Shown in pieces: positions 25,100 to 32,858 of a stretch of DNA of 64,000 nucleotides. The stretch is from CAIJNA01 sp964516815 (GTDB taxonomy: Bacteria; Campylobacterota; Campylobacteria; Campylobacterales; Arcobacteraceae), in NCBI GenBank assembly GCA_964516815.1, contig CAZEXK010000002.1, positions 1-64,000 of the forward strand, written 5' to 3'. The first letter of the stretch is position 1; the number at the start of each line of letters is the position of its first letter. The position numbers and the translations under genes are program-made. The notes below the pieces were generated by a model. It saw only the letters and a program-made list of their open reading frames with translations. It searched no databases and was not told where the DNA came from.

Positions 25100-26167
25100 T
25101 TATTTTTTATCATCATTCCATTCAAATATAAAACACATAGGTAATTTTCCAGTTTTATTTAAAATAATTGCTGTTATATATCCACTACTTAAAATAAACA
25201 CTATTGCTAAAAATGATGAAAAAGCAAGTGTTGATAAACCAGTAAGTCCTTGTCCTACTGTACACCCTATAGCGATTACTCCACCAGTACCCATTAATGA
25301 TCCGCCTATTATATTGCTACTTTGGCTATTTGTTTTTAGCCTTGAAGTACATCCAAAGCTATATTTTTTATTTACTTTTGACATTAAAAATGCTCCTGTT
25401 AGTACTCCAAGTACAATAGAAACTCCAAATGATAAATCAATTACTTGATATGAGGTAAATAAGTCTAGTGTTTTTGCAGTTGGATATACAAATGTCAAAC
25501 CTTGTAGAGTTATTTCTCTTTGCATGCTTTCTTGTCCAATTACTGAACTAATATACCAAGTCAATGAGACTAAAAGACCTATAACAAAAGCATCATATAA
25601 ATATATTAATCTAGATAGTTTTTTAAGCAAAAATAATAAAATTAAAGTAAGAATGGGTATAAAAATATAAATATTTAAAGTAAAATTTTGTACATTTGAA
25701 GATATGTTTATTAGAGTTTCATTCAATGTCAATATAGATACAGCATCATACAAAAATCCTTTAGTTGTTGCATAAGCAAATATAGCAATGAATGTTAACA
25801 CAATCAAAGATTTAAGATCACCTTGAGCTAATTTAACTAAATGCCTGCTACTACAACCATCTGCCATAACCATACCTATACCAAACAATATAGATCCAAT
25901 AATTATTGCAAAATAATTTATATTGTTCTTATAATAAATACTTTGAGTTAAATCTATACCATATATATTTGACACAACATAAGATGAGATAATAGCCACA
26001 ATCATAGCTAATAATATACCTGCAAATCTTTTTGTAGATGATGTTAATATATAATCTTTTATTGCACCTGAAAAACAAAACTGATTTTTTTGTGCAAAAC
26101 CTCCAAATAAGATTCCTAATATAAAAGCTAGTATATTTACAATTTCGTAAATCTGCAAATCAAACAT
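25100..26167 (-). CDS. YeeE/YedE-family sulfur-compound transporter
   Basis: A 355-residue inner-membrane protein of the YeeE/YedE (thiosulfate uptake, TsuA-like) family with about nine to ten hydrophobic helices. The conserved cysteine-bearing turns are NQFCFSGAIKD, MVMADGCSSRHLVKLAQGD, YSFGCTSRL and GGVIAIGCTVGQGLTGL; in the family these cysteines relay the sulfur substrate. The ATG is preceded by AAGGAC. It lies 9 bp downstream of an Rrf2-family regulator on the same strand and is probably co-transcribed with it. Thiosulfate is the likely substrate by homology, not proven. Confidence 0.88.
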   Translation of the reverse strand: MFDLQIYEIVNILAFILGILFGGFAQKNQFCFSGAIKDYILTSSTKRFAGILLAMIVAIISSYVVSNIYGIDLTQSIYYKNNINYFAIIIGSILFGIGMVMADGCSSRHLVKLAQGDLKSLIVLTFIAIFAYATTKGFLYDAVSILTLNETLINISSNVQNFTLNIYIFIPILTLILLFLLKKLSRLIYLYDAFVIGLLVSLTWYISSVIGQESMQREITLQGLTFVYPTAKTLDLFTSYQVIDLSFGVSIVLGVLTGAFLMSKVNKKYSFGCTSRLKTNSQSSNIIGGSLMGTGGVIAIGCTVGQGLTGLSTLAFSSFLAIVFILSSGYITAIILNKTGKLPMCFIFEWNDDKK

Positions 26168-26176
26168 GATTGTCCT

Positions 26177-26587
26177 TTATATATGATACATGATATTTGT
26201 GTTGTCATTTTTTAAGAAACCCTCTAACTCATGTAAGCTAAGTGACAATGAATCTTTAATTTGACTATGCACATCTATCCAAAACGAGTCTAATATCTGA
26301 TTGCTTACTCTACTACTATAATGCATACAAGATTCCAAAGAATTTAATATCTCAAATACTGTTATGTCTTTTGGATTTTTATTTAATTGATATCCACCAT
26401 TATAACCTCGTTTGCTTGAGAGTAATGATTTCTTTTTTAATATAACTAAAATTTGTTCCAAATAATTTTTTGGGATGTTGTATTCATCTGAAATGTCTTT
26501 AATTTGCAACAAATTTTTATTGTAGTTTTTAGATAATGCAACCATCGCTAAGAGCCCATAATTACCTTTAGTAGAAATAAATGACAT
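26177..26587 (-). CDS. Rrf2-family transcriptional regulator
   Basis: A 136-residue winged-helix regulator: YGLLAMVALSKN, LLQIKDISDEYNIPKNYLEQILVILKKKSLLSSKRGYNGGYQL are the Rrf2 landmarks. Only one cysteine (ESCMHYSS) remains where iron-sulfur members such as IscR carry three, so cluster binding is unlikely and a CymR-like mode is more plausible. It is co-directional with the sulfur transporter gene 9 bp downstream, suggesting control by sulfur status. A long palindrome overlaps its promoter. Confidence 0.9.
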   Translation of the reverse strand: MSFISTKGNYGLLAMVALSKNYNKNLLQIKDISDEYNIPKNYLEQILVILKKKSLLSSKRGYNGGYQLNKNPKDITVFEILNSLESCMHYSSRVSNQILDSFWIDVHSQIKDSLSLSLHELEGFLKNDNTNIMYHI

Positions 26588-26696
26588 GCTGTACCTTTGT
26601 GTAAATATATTGCATTATAGCTTGTTAAATATTTAAGTCAAGTAAATCTATTGATTAACTTGACTTTAAATATTTATTATTTATTTTATACAGCAT
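26586..26696. repeat. Nested inverted repeats over the Rrf2 promoter
   Basis: Outer arms ATGCTGTA (26586-26593, overlapping the rrf2 start) and TACAGCAT (26689-26696). Inner arms TAAATATTTAAGTCAAGT (26626-26643) and ACTTGACTTTAAATATTTA (26658-26676, one extra T) around a 14-nt loop. No T-run follows on either strand, so it looks like an operator rather than a terminator. Confidence 0.6.
26614..26641 (-). promoter_or_regulatory. Sigma70 promoter of rrf2-yeeE inside the palindrome
   Basis: TTGACT (26641-26636), 16-bp spacer, TATAAT (26619-26614) on the minus strand, a near-consensus promoter. The -35 lies in the left inner arm. The right arm carries a mirror TTGACT at 26660-26665 pointing toward the ribosomal protein operon but with no good -10 at the right distance. 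Confidence 0.65.
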
Positions 26697-26721
26697 AAAC
26701 TGTTTTTAAGTAAAAAGAAAC

Positions 26722-26727
26722 TATAAT
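26722..26727 (+). promoter_or_regulatory. Candidate -10 box of the rpmJ-rplQ operon
   Basis: TATAAT about 120 nt before the rpmJ start, preceded by a T-rich stretch. The long leader could carry autoregulatory structure, as ribosomal protein S4 often represses this operon, but no defined fold was identified. Confidence 0.4.
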
Positions 26728-26848
26728 CCCAGTTGTTCTATAGACAGGGTGAAGTTTTTATAAAGTTTTTTTATAGATTTTGTAAAAAGTTGGTAAAAGA
26801 TTTATCTTTAAGACCACTATAGTTCAGACTAATTTGAAGGATTGACTC

Positions 26849-26962
26849 ATGAAAGTAAGAGCTTCAGTAAAGAAGATGTGTGACAAGTGTAAAATTGTCA
26901 AAAGAAGAGGAATCGTAAGAGTAATCTGCGAAACTAAAAAACATAAACAAAGACAAGGATAA
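26849..26962 (+). CDS. rpmJ: 50S ribosomal protein L36
   Basis: 37 residues beginning MKVRASVKKMCDKCKIVKRR and ending KKHKQRQG. It carries the CxxC...C...H zinc-ribbon pattern of the zinc-binding L36 form (C11, C14, C27, H32-33). AAGGA precedes the ATG by about 8 nt. First gene of the alpha operon, 4 bp before rpsM. Confidence 0.97.
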   Translation: MKVRASVKKMCDKCKIVKRRGIVRVICETKKHKQRQG

Positions 26963-26966
26963 GTAG

Positions 26967-27329
26967 ATGGCAAGAATTGCTGGTACAGACTTACCAAACA
27001 AAAAAAGAATGGAATATGCATTAACTTATATTTTTGGTATAGGTTTGCATTCTTCAAGATTAATATTAACAGCTGTTGGAATTGATTACAATAAAAGAGC
27101 ACATGAACTAAGTGAAGACGAAGTTGCTGCTATTAGAAATGAAATCCAAAAAAACTATACAGTTGAGGGTGATTTAAGAAAAGAAGTTTCTTTAAATATT
27201 AAAGCTTTAATGGACTTAGGTTCATATAGAGGGTTAAGACATAGAGCTGGTTTACCATGTAGAGGGCAAAAGACTAAAACTAATGCTAGAACTCGAAAAG
27301 GTAAAAAGAAAACTGTTGGTTCAGCGTAA
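26967..27329 (+). CDS. rpsM: 30S ribosomal protein S13
   Basis: 120 residues, full length. It begins MARIAGTDLPNKKRMEYALT, has the helix-two-turn-helix region, and ends with the basic RGLRHRAGLPCRGQKTKTNA and KGKKKTV tail that reaches the tRNA sites. It contacts the top of the small-subunit head. Second gene of the operon. Confidence 0.98.
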   Translation: MARIAGTDLPNKKRMEYALTYIFGIGLHSSRLILTAVGIDYNKRAHELSEDEVAAIRNEIQKNYTVEGDLRKEVSLNIKALMDLGSYRGLRHRAGLPCRGQKTKTNARTRKGKKKTVGSA

Positions 27330-27339
27330 GGATAACTAA

Positions 27340-27732
27340 ATGGCAAAAAGAAAAGTTACAAGAAAAAAAGTAGTAAAAAAGAATATTGCAGAAGGTATAG
27401 TACATATAGCTGCAACATTTAATAATACTATGGTTACAGTTACAGATAACGCAGGAAATGCAATTTCTTGGTCAAGTGCTGGAAACTTAGGATTTAAAGG
27501 TAGTAAAAAGTCTACACCATTTGCTGCACAAGCAGCAACTGAAGATGCTTTACAAAAAGCAATTGAGCATGGTATAAAAAATGTTGGTATAAAAGTGCAA
27601 GGACCTGGTTCTGGTAGAGATACTGCAGTTAAAGCAATTGGTGCTATGGAAGGGTTAAACGTTAGATGGTTTAAAGATGTTACTCCATTACCACATAACG
27701 GTTGTAGACCACCTAAACGAAGAAGAGTGTAA
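27340..27732 (+). CDS. rpsK: 30S ribosomal protein S11
   Basis: 130 residues. Landmarks are HIAATFNNTMVTVTDNAGNA, GSKKSTPFAAQAA, KVQGPGSGRDTAVKAI and the C-terminal DVTPLPHNGCRPPKRRRV. Part of the platform of the small subunit. A ribosome binding site (AAGGAT) lies in the 10-bp gap after rpsM. Confidence 0.98.
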   Translation: MAKRKVTRKKVVKKNIAEGIVHIAATFNNTMVTVTDNAGNAISWSSAGNLGFKGSKKSTPFAAQAATEDALQKAIEHGIKNVGIKVQGPGSGRDTAVKAIGAMEGLNVRWFKDVTPLPHNGCRPPKRRRV

Positions 27733-27741
27733 GGATTTAGT

Positions 27742-28368
27742 ATGGCAAGATATAGAGGACCTGTAGAGAAACTAGAAAGAAGACTTAATGCTGACCTTGG
27801 ATTAAAAGGTGAGAGAAGACTTAACGGAAAGAGTGCTTTAGAAAAACGACCATTTGCTCCTGGGCAACATGGACAAAGTAGAACAAAGTTATCTGAATAT
27901 GGACAACAACTACAAGAAAAACAAAAAGCAAAAATTATTTATGGTGTATCTGAAAAACAATTCAGAAAATACTTTAAAGAAGCAGCAAGAAGAGAAGGTA
28001 ATACTGGATCTAACTTAATTTCATTAATTGAAACAAGACTAGACAATGTAGTATATAGAATGGGATTCGCAACAACAAGATCAAACGCTAGACAGTTCGT
28101 AACACATGGACATATTTTAGTTGATGGTAAAAAAGTTGATATTCCTTCTTTTATAGTAAAAGCTGGACAAAAAATAGAAATAAAAGAAAAATCTAAAAAG
28201 AATAGTCAAATTGTAAGATCATTAGAACTTACAAACCAAACTGGTATGGCTGCTTGGGTAGATGTTGATAAAGATAAAGTATTTGGTATATTTACTAGAC
28301 TTCCACAAAGAGAAGAAATAGTTATTCCAGTTGAAGAAAGATTAATTGTAGAGTTATATTCTAAATAA
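27742..28368 (+). CDS. rpsD: 30S ribosomal protein S4
   Basis: 208 residues, the primary 16S-binding protein. It begins MARYRGPVEKLERRL; the S4 RNA-binding domain is near residues 97-160 (RLDNVVYRMGFATTRSNARQ, VTHGHILVDGKKVDIPS). No N-terminal zinc-cysteine cluster is present, so this is the zinc-free form. It is the usual translational repressor of this operon in other bacteria. Confidence 0.98.
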   Translation: MARYRGPVEKLERRLNADLGLKGERRLNGKSALEKRPFAPGQHGQSRTKLSEYGQQLQEKQKAKIIYGVSEKQFRKYFKEAARREGNTGSNLISLIETRLDNVVYRMGFATTRSNARQFVTHGHILVDGKKVDIPSFIVKAGQKIEIKEKSKKNSQIVRSLELTNQTGMAAWVDVDKDKVFGIFTRLPQREEIVIPVEERLIVELYSK

Positions 28369-28383
28369 TTATAAGGATAAAAA

Positions 28384-29388
28384 ATGAAAAAATTTGTAAC
28401 AGCACCGTTTTTACCTACAGAAGTTTCAATAGAGCAAATCTCTGAAAATGTAGCTAAAATTAGTCCTTATCCTTTTGAAAGTGGATATGCTATAACTTTA
28501 GCACATCCATTAAGAAGATTGTTAATGAGTTCTTCAATTGGTTATTCTGTGATTGCAGTTAATATTGAAGGCGCTACTCATGAGTTTGATACAGTAAGAG
28601 GAATGCTTGAAGATATTTCAATCTTTATTCTAAATCTTAAAAATATGAAATTCAAGATTAATAATGATGAAGAACAAGTTGAAGTAAAATACACATTTAA
28701 TAAAAAGCAAACTATTATAGGTGCTGATTTATCAAATGATGATTTAGAAATTGTTAGTGAAGATGCTTATTTAGCAACTTTAAATGATGATTCATCTTTA
28801 ACATTTTCTATTATTGTACAAAAAGGTATTGGATATGTTGCTTCTGAAGATATAAGAGATATGATTCCAACTGACTATATTCCAATTGATGCTTTTTTTA
28901 CTCCTGTAAAAAAAGTTACATATGAAATTGAGAAAATATTAGTAGAAGATAATCCTAATTTTGAAAAAGCAGTATTTACAATTGAAACTGATGGTCAAAT
29001 TTCACCTATTGAAGCTTTTAAAGAAGCAGTGACTGTGATGTATGATCAAATGTCAGTATTTAATAAAGTATTTAATTTACCTGAGGTACAAATTGTAGAA
29101 AATAAAACTAAAGAAAGCAATATTGATTTAAATGATTTAATTGTAAAAATTGATGAACTTAATTTAAGTGCTAGAAGTTTTAACTCTTTAGAAAGATCTA
29201 GAATTAAATATGTTGGTGATTTGGCTTTAATGAGTGAAATTGAAGTTAAAAATATTAAAAACTTAGGTAAAAAATCTTTAGAAGAAATTTCTAATAAATT
29301 TTCATCATTAGGATTTCCTATAGATGATAGTTTAGACGAGGAAACATCTTCAGCATTAAGAAAAAAACTTGAGAAATTAAAAGCTTAA
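28384..29388 (+). CDS. rpoA: RNA polymerase subunit alpha
   Basis: 334 residues, standard length. The N-terminal assembly domain contains ESGYAITLAHPLRRLLMSS and GATHEFDTVRGMLEDI. The C-terminal domain, after a flexible linker near residues 235-250, contains NLSARSFNSLERSRIKYVGD and NLGKKSLEEISNKFSSLG, the DNA and activator contacting surface. An AAGGAT site precedes the start. Confidence 0.99.
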   Translation: MKKFVTAPFLPTEVSIEQISENVAKISPYPFESGYAITLAHPLRRLLMSSSIGYSVIAVNIEGATHEFDTVRGMLEDISIFILNLKNMKFKINNDEEQVEVKYTFNKKQTIIGADLSNDDLEIVSEDAYLATLNDDSSLTFSIIVQKGIGYVASEDIRDMIPTDYIPIDAFFTPVKKVTYEIEKILVEDNPNFEKAVFTIETDGQISPIEAFKEAVTVMYDQMSVFNKVFNLPEVQIVENKTKESNIDLNDLIVKIDELNLSARSFNSLERSRIKYVGDLALMSEIEVKNIKNLGKKSLEEISNKFSSLGFPIDDSLDEETSSALRKKLEKLKA

Positions 29389-29409
29389 GAATAAAGTAAA
29401 AGGACAGTT

Positions 29410-29760
29410 ATGAGACATAAGCACGGATATAGAAAGCTTAGTAGAACTTCTTCTCACAGAAAAGCAATGTTTAAAAATATAAGTATTGCTATGATTGAAA
29501 GAGAAAAAATAGAAACTACTCTACCAAAAGCAAAAGAATTAAAAAGATTTATGGAAAAATTAGTGACAAAAGCTAGAGTTAATGATGCAAATGCACATAG
29601 ACAAGTTTTTGCAGTATTACAAGATAAAGAAGCTACTAAAAAACTTCTTAACGAAATAGCACCAAAATTTGAAAATAGAAATGGTGGATATACATCTATT
29701 GTTAAAACTAGAATTAGACGTGGTGATGCCACTCAAATGGCTTATATTTCATTTGTATAA
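29410..29760 (+). CDS. rplQ: 50S ribosomal protein L17
   Basis: 116 residues beginning MRHKHGYRKLSRTSSHRKAM, with MIEREKIETTLPKAKELKRF and a C-terminus ending RRGDATQMAYISFV. Last gene of the operon, followed within 25 bp by a strong terminator. Confidence 0.98.
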   Translation: MRHKHGYRKLSRTSSHRKAMFKNISIAMIEREKIETTLPKAKELKRFMEKLVTKARVNDANAHRQVFAVLQDKEATKKLLNEIAPKFENRNGGYTSIVKTRIRRGDATQMAYISFV

Positions 29761-29781
29761 AATATAATCGTATATATTAAC

Positions 29782-29812
29782 AAGCTTGATGATTTATCAT
29801 CAAGCTTTTTTT
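29782..29812 (+). terminator. Rho-independent terminator of the alpha operon
   Basis: A 12-bp stem AAGCTTGATGAT / ATCATCAAGCTT with a TT loop, followed by a run of seven T. The clearest intrinsic terminator in the window. Confidence 0.9.
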
Positions 29813-29871
29813 ATGCATTTGATATAATATTGCAAAGTGTAATGTTATATCAAATATATAAAAACTATCGC

Positions 29872-29877
29872 TATAAT
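29872..29877 (+). promoter_or_regulatory. Candidate -10 box 5 nt before the dinB start
   Basis: TATAAT followed by TACTT and the ATG, with no ribosome binding site. Transcription would begin at the start codon, implying a leaderless message. Confidence 0.5.
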
Positions 29878-29882
29878 TACTT

Positions 29883-31148
29883 ATGATTTTACACCTAGAC
29901 CTAGACTGCTTTTTTGCAGCAGCACATAGAATAAATAATCCAACACTACTAAATATTCCAATAGCAGTTGGAGGAAGAAGTAATCTTAATATTTTTACGC
30001 GAGAAAAAGAACATAGAGAATTAAGTAATATTCAAGGAGCATTTACAAGTTCAATATTATCTTGTAGCAAAAATAAATCATTTAAAGAATATTATATTGA
30101 TGAAAATAACAAAATAAGAGGAATTATAACTACTTCTTCATATGAAGCTAGGGCATTTGGAGTTAAAACTGCTATGAGTGTTGCTGAGGCATTAAGGCAT
30201 TGTCCTAGTCTTAAAATGATAGCCCCCAATTATCCTTTATATCATGATTTATCATATAAACTAAAAATACTTTTGGAAAAAAAAATACCACAAGTTGAAC
30301 AATTTAGTATAGATGAATTTTTTGGAGATGTTAGTGGCTGGGTAAATGATGATGAAGTATATGATTTTGCAAATAAGTTAAAAATACAAATTCAAGAAGA
30401 GTTGGGTTTACCTATATCTATAGGAATAGCAAAAACAAAATGGATAGCAAAACTAGCTACTAATAAAGCTAAACCATTTGGAGTAAAACTTATAATTAAA
30501 GAAGATGTAGAAGATTTTATAAAAAATATTCCCATTGAAGCATTTCCTGGTATTGGCGCTGGATATGAAAAAAGATTAAGATCAAGAGCTATAAAAACAC
30601 TAGGAGATGTTAAACATAATAAGCAATTATTTACACAATGGGGTACAAATGGTTTACAATTGTATAATCGAATATGTGGTTTTGACAATGAAAAAATATC
30701 ATTTGAAAAGAGAAAAAAATCTATAGGTTTAGGTAGAAGTTTTGATGCTATTGAAAATAGAACTGAAATAAAAAGAAGATTGAATATTTTATGCAGACAC
30801 CTTAGCTTTTTGGCCTTTAAAGCAAGTCACAATCCTATGACATACTCATTAAAAATAAAATACGAATACGGTTCTAAAGAAAATGATAATACAAATACAA
30901 ATAGATTATTTAGTGAGGAAAATTTAAAACATGAAATTATATCTTTATTTAATAAAATAGATATTCATCCTTTACACTCAATAGTACAATTAAATATTAC
31001 TTTAGGAAATTTTGCAGAAAATAAACACCTTACTTTAGATTTATTTAATTATGAAAATGATAAACAAAAAGTACAATTAAGTAAATCATTGCATAAGTTA
31101 AGAGATAAATTTGGAATAGACATTATAAAAAATGCAGGGGAATTATAA
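29883..31148 (+). CDS. dinB: Y-family DNA polymerase (DinB/Pol IV type)
   Basis: Translesion polymerase, 421 residues. The first catalytic motif is LHLDLDCFFAAAH at residues 3-15. The second, QFSIDEFFGDV, is near 140 with the paired acidic residues, and YEARAFGVKTAMSVAEAL is the fingers segment. ISIGIAKTKWIAKLATNKAKP is the thumb and helix-hairpin-helix entry and GIGAGYEKRL the hairpin. A C-terminal little-finger domain follows. An insert of about 40 residues (GGRSNLNIFTREKEHRELSN) stands in the fingers, as seen in some Campylobacterota members. No beta-clamp motif was identified with certainty. The start is fixed by the N-terminal motif. Confidence 0.93.
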   Translation: MILHLDLDCFFAAAHRINNPTLLNIPIAVGGRSNLNIFTREKEHRELSNIQGAFTSSILSCSKNKSFKEYYIDENNKIRGIITTSSYEARAFGVKTAMSVAEALRHCPSLKMIAPNYPLYHDLSYKLKILLEKKIPQVEQFSIDEFFGDVSGWVNDDEVYDFANKLKIQIQEELGLPISIGIAKTKWIAKLATNKAKPFGVKLIIKEDVEDFIKNIPIEAFPGIGAGYEKRLRSRAIKTLGDVKHNKQLFTQWGTNGLQLYNRICGFDNEKISFEKRKKSIGLGRSFDAIENRTEIKRRLNILCRHLSFLAFKASHNPMTYSLKIKYEYGSKENDNTNTNRLFSEENLKHEIISLFNKIDIHPLHSIVQLNITLGNFAENKHLTLDLFNYENDKQKVQLSKSLHKLRDKFGIDIIKNAGEL

Positions 31149-31203
31149 AAACAAATAAAGACAAATTTTGCTATATTTTGATATTATTTTATAAAGGATT
31201 TGA

Positions 31204-31944
31204 ATGGCAAAATATATATTGTTTGATACAGAAACAACAGGAAATCAAACAGAAGATAGAATTATCCAAATTGGAGCTATGATAGTACATAGTAAAAGCG
31301 ACATTGAAGTTTATGATGAAATTTGTTCAACTATACTTGATATTAAAATTGAAGCTATGGAAGTACATAATATTGTACCATCAATGCTAGAAAATAAAGG
31401 TGATTTTTTACAAACAAAAACATACAATAAGATATTAGAATTGAATAATAGTTCAAATTATCTAATAGCACATAATATAAATTTTGACTTAGGTATGCTT
31501 GAAAAAGAAGGTTTTATTAATAAATATTCCTTAATAGACACACTAAGATGTGCAAAACATTTGTATGCTAATATGCCATATCATAGATTGCAATATTTAC
31601 GATACGCATTAGAATTATATAAAATTGAAAATGAAGAAGCTAAAAGATTAGATATTACAATTAAAGCACATGATGCAATAGGTGATGTTCTTGTTATGAA
31701 ATTATTATTATCTTTACTTGTAAAAAGAGTGAAGGAAGAATATCCTGATTTCAATGCAATGGAAAAATTAGCAGAACTTACAAAAACACCTGTATTGATT
31801 CAAACATTCAAATTTGGTAAGTATAGAGGACAAGATATTGCACAAGTTGCAATAGACGATAGCGGTTATTTAAATTGGATGAGAAATAATATGAAAGATT
31901 TAGATGAAGATATGAAATATACTCTAGATAAAGTATTATCATAA
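31204..31944 (+). CDS. DnaQ-like 3'-5' exonuclease with DUF3820-like C-terminus
   Basis: A 246-residue DEDDh exonuclease. Motif I is FDTETTG (D8, E10), motif II NYLIAHNINFDLGML and motif III IKAHDAIGDVLV with the H...D pair. The C-terminal 55 residues (FKFGKYRGQDIAQVA, SGYLNWMRNN) resemble the small DUF3820 module attached to many such nucleases. It is likely a proofreading or repair exonuclease, not the main DnaQ. An AAGGA site precedes the ATG. Confidence 0.85.
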   Translation: MAKYILFDTETTGNQTEDRIIQIGAMIVHSKSDIEVYDEICSTILDIKIEAMEVHNIVPSMLENKGDFLQTKTYNKILELNNSSNYLIAHNINFDLGMLEKEGFINKYSLIDTLRCAKHLYANMPYHRLQYLRYALELYKIENEEAKRLDITIKAHDAIGDVLVMKLLLSLLVKRVKEEYPDFNAMEKLAELTKTPVLIQTFKFGKYRGQDIAQVAIDDSGYLNWMRNNMKDLDEDMKYTLDKVLS

Positions 31945-31965
31945 TAATGACTATAGAAATTATGA

Positions 31966-31971
31966 TATAAT
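31966..31971 (+). promoter_or_regulatory. Candidate -10 box 5 nt before the 31977 start
   Basis: TATAAT, then CATAT, then ATG. The spacing is the same as at dinB and no ribosome binding site is present. Confidence 0.45.
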
Positions 31972-31976
31972 CATAT

Positions 31977-32441
31977 ATGAATAAAAATACAATAAAAGAA
32001 GAAATAGAACTTCAAGCTAATAACTTATCAAATACTGACTCATTTATACAATTGTTAAAAGACTTAAAGGACTGTAAACCAAATATATTATTGCATAAAA
32101 GTTTAAAATATAATAATAAAGATTTTACAATATCTTGGAATAAAACAATACACAAAGATACAATAGCTGTACTTTTTAATTCAATAAGACATGAAGATAA
32201 AAAAGGCGATATGCTTGATGGACTAGCAACAAATAATTATGCAAATACAATGACAATGATGAAAACATTAAAACCTTTAGAAATACAAATACTACATAAA
32301 AAAAATAACAAAAAATTAGTTTTTAATATATTAAATACTAGTGAAGAAAAAAAAACAAAAATCAATTTGATTTTCAAAATATTATTTTTTTATTCTTATT
32401 CTTACTTAAATAAAGAACTTAAAAAAGCTGATGAAAAATAA
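31977..32441 (+). CDS. Hypothetical protein
   Basis: 154 residues, acidic-to-basic soluble protein with no recognised family. Visible features are a helical N-terminus (IKEEIELQANNLSNTDSF), a central IRHEDKKGDMLDGLATNNYA, and a C-terminal hydrophobic, tyrosine-rich helix (IFKILFFYSYSYLNKEL). It overlaps the YwbE gene by 11 nt, so they are probably co-expressed. The start follows a -10 box by 5 nt and may be leaderless. Confidence 0.6.
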   Translation: MNKNTIKEEIELQANNLSNTDSFIQLLKDLKDCKPNILLHKSLKYNNKDFTISWNKTIHKDTIAVLFNSIRHEDKKGDMLDGLATNNYANTMTMMKTLKPLEIQILHKKNNKKLVFNILNTSEEKKTKINLIFKILFFYSYSYLNKELKKADEK

Positions 32442-32628
32442 CCAAAAAAGAATTGATGTTCAAAAAGGTTTGAATGTTAATATTGTACTAAAAGAACATC
32501 AAAGAACAAATCAACTAACAAATGGTATCGTAAAGGATATCTTGACTAATAGTGCTTTTCATCCTCATGGTATAAAAGTACGATTAAATAATGGAAAAGT
32601 TGGAAGAGTACAAGAGATTTTAAACTAA
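32431..32628 (+). CDS. YwbE family protein (DUF2196)
   Basis: 65 residues matching the small YwbE family: GLNVNIVLKEHQRTNQLTNG, GIVKDILTNSAFHPHGIKVRL, NGKVGRVQEI. This is an SH3/KOW-like small beta fold of unknown role, possibly RNA-linked. The start lies within the end of the preceding gene. Confidence 0.85.
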   Translation: MKNNQKRIDVQKGLNVNIVLKEHQRTNQLTNGIVKDILTNSAFHPHGIKVRLNNGKVGRVQEILN

Positions 32629-32858
32629 TAAAATCTATAAAAACTACTGCTATAATAATTTAAGCTCATATTAGATATAATGCGATTAATCTGAACATAA
32701 CAACACAAACAATAAAGTGTTAAATATATAATTCTACAATAGAATTAGGGTATGTATTTATGGATTTTAACTCCTTATAAATATATAAAAAAATAAAATG
32801 TCTTAAAAATACTTAGATGTATGTAATGTATATATTTAGTGAAATACAAGGAAAATAA
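32629..32858 (+). promoter_or_regulatory. Promoter region and long leader of the DEAD-box helicase gene
   Basis: Two TATAAT boxes (32651-32656 and 32676-32681) lie 175-205 nt before the start. The leader contains a perfect hairpin, AATTCTA-CAA-TAGAATT (32730-32746), and ends in an AAGGA site. A long structured leader is typical of cold-shock or autoregulated helicase genes; regulation is inferred. Confidence 0.45.

Noticed and set aside
26586..26696. Large palindrome as a transcription terminator
   Set aside because: No T-run on either strand and it overlaps a near-consensus promoter and a start codon, which fits an operator better.
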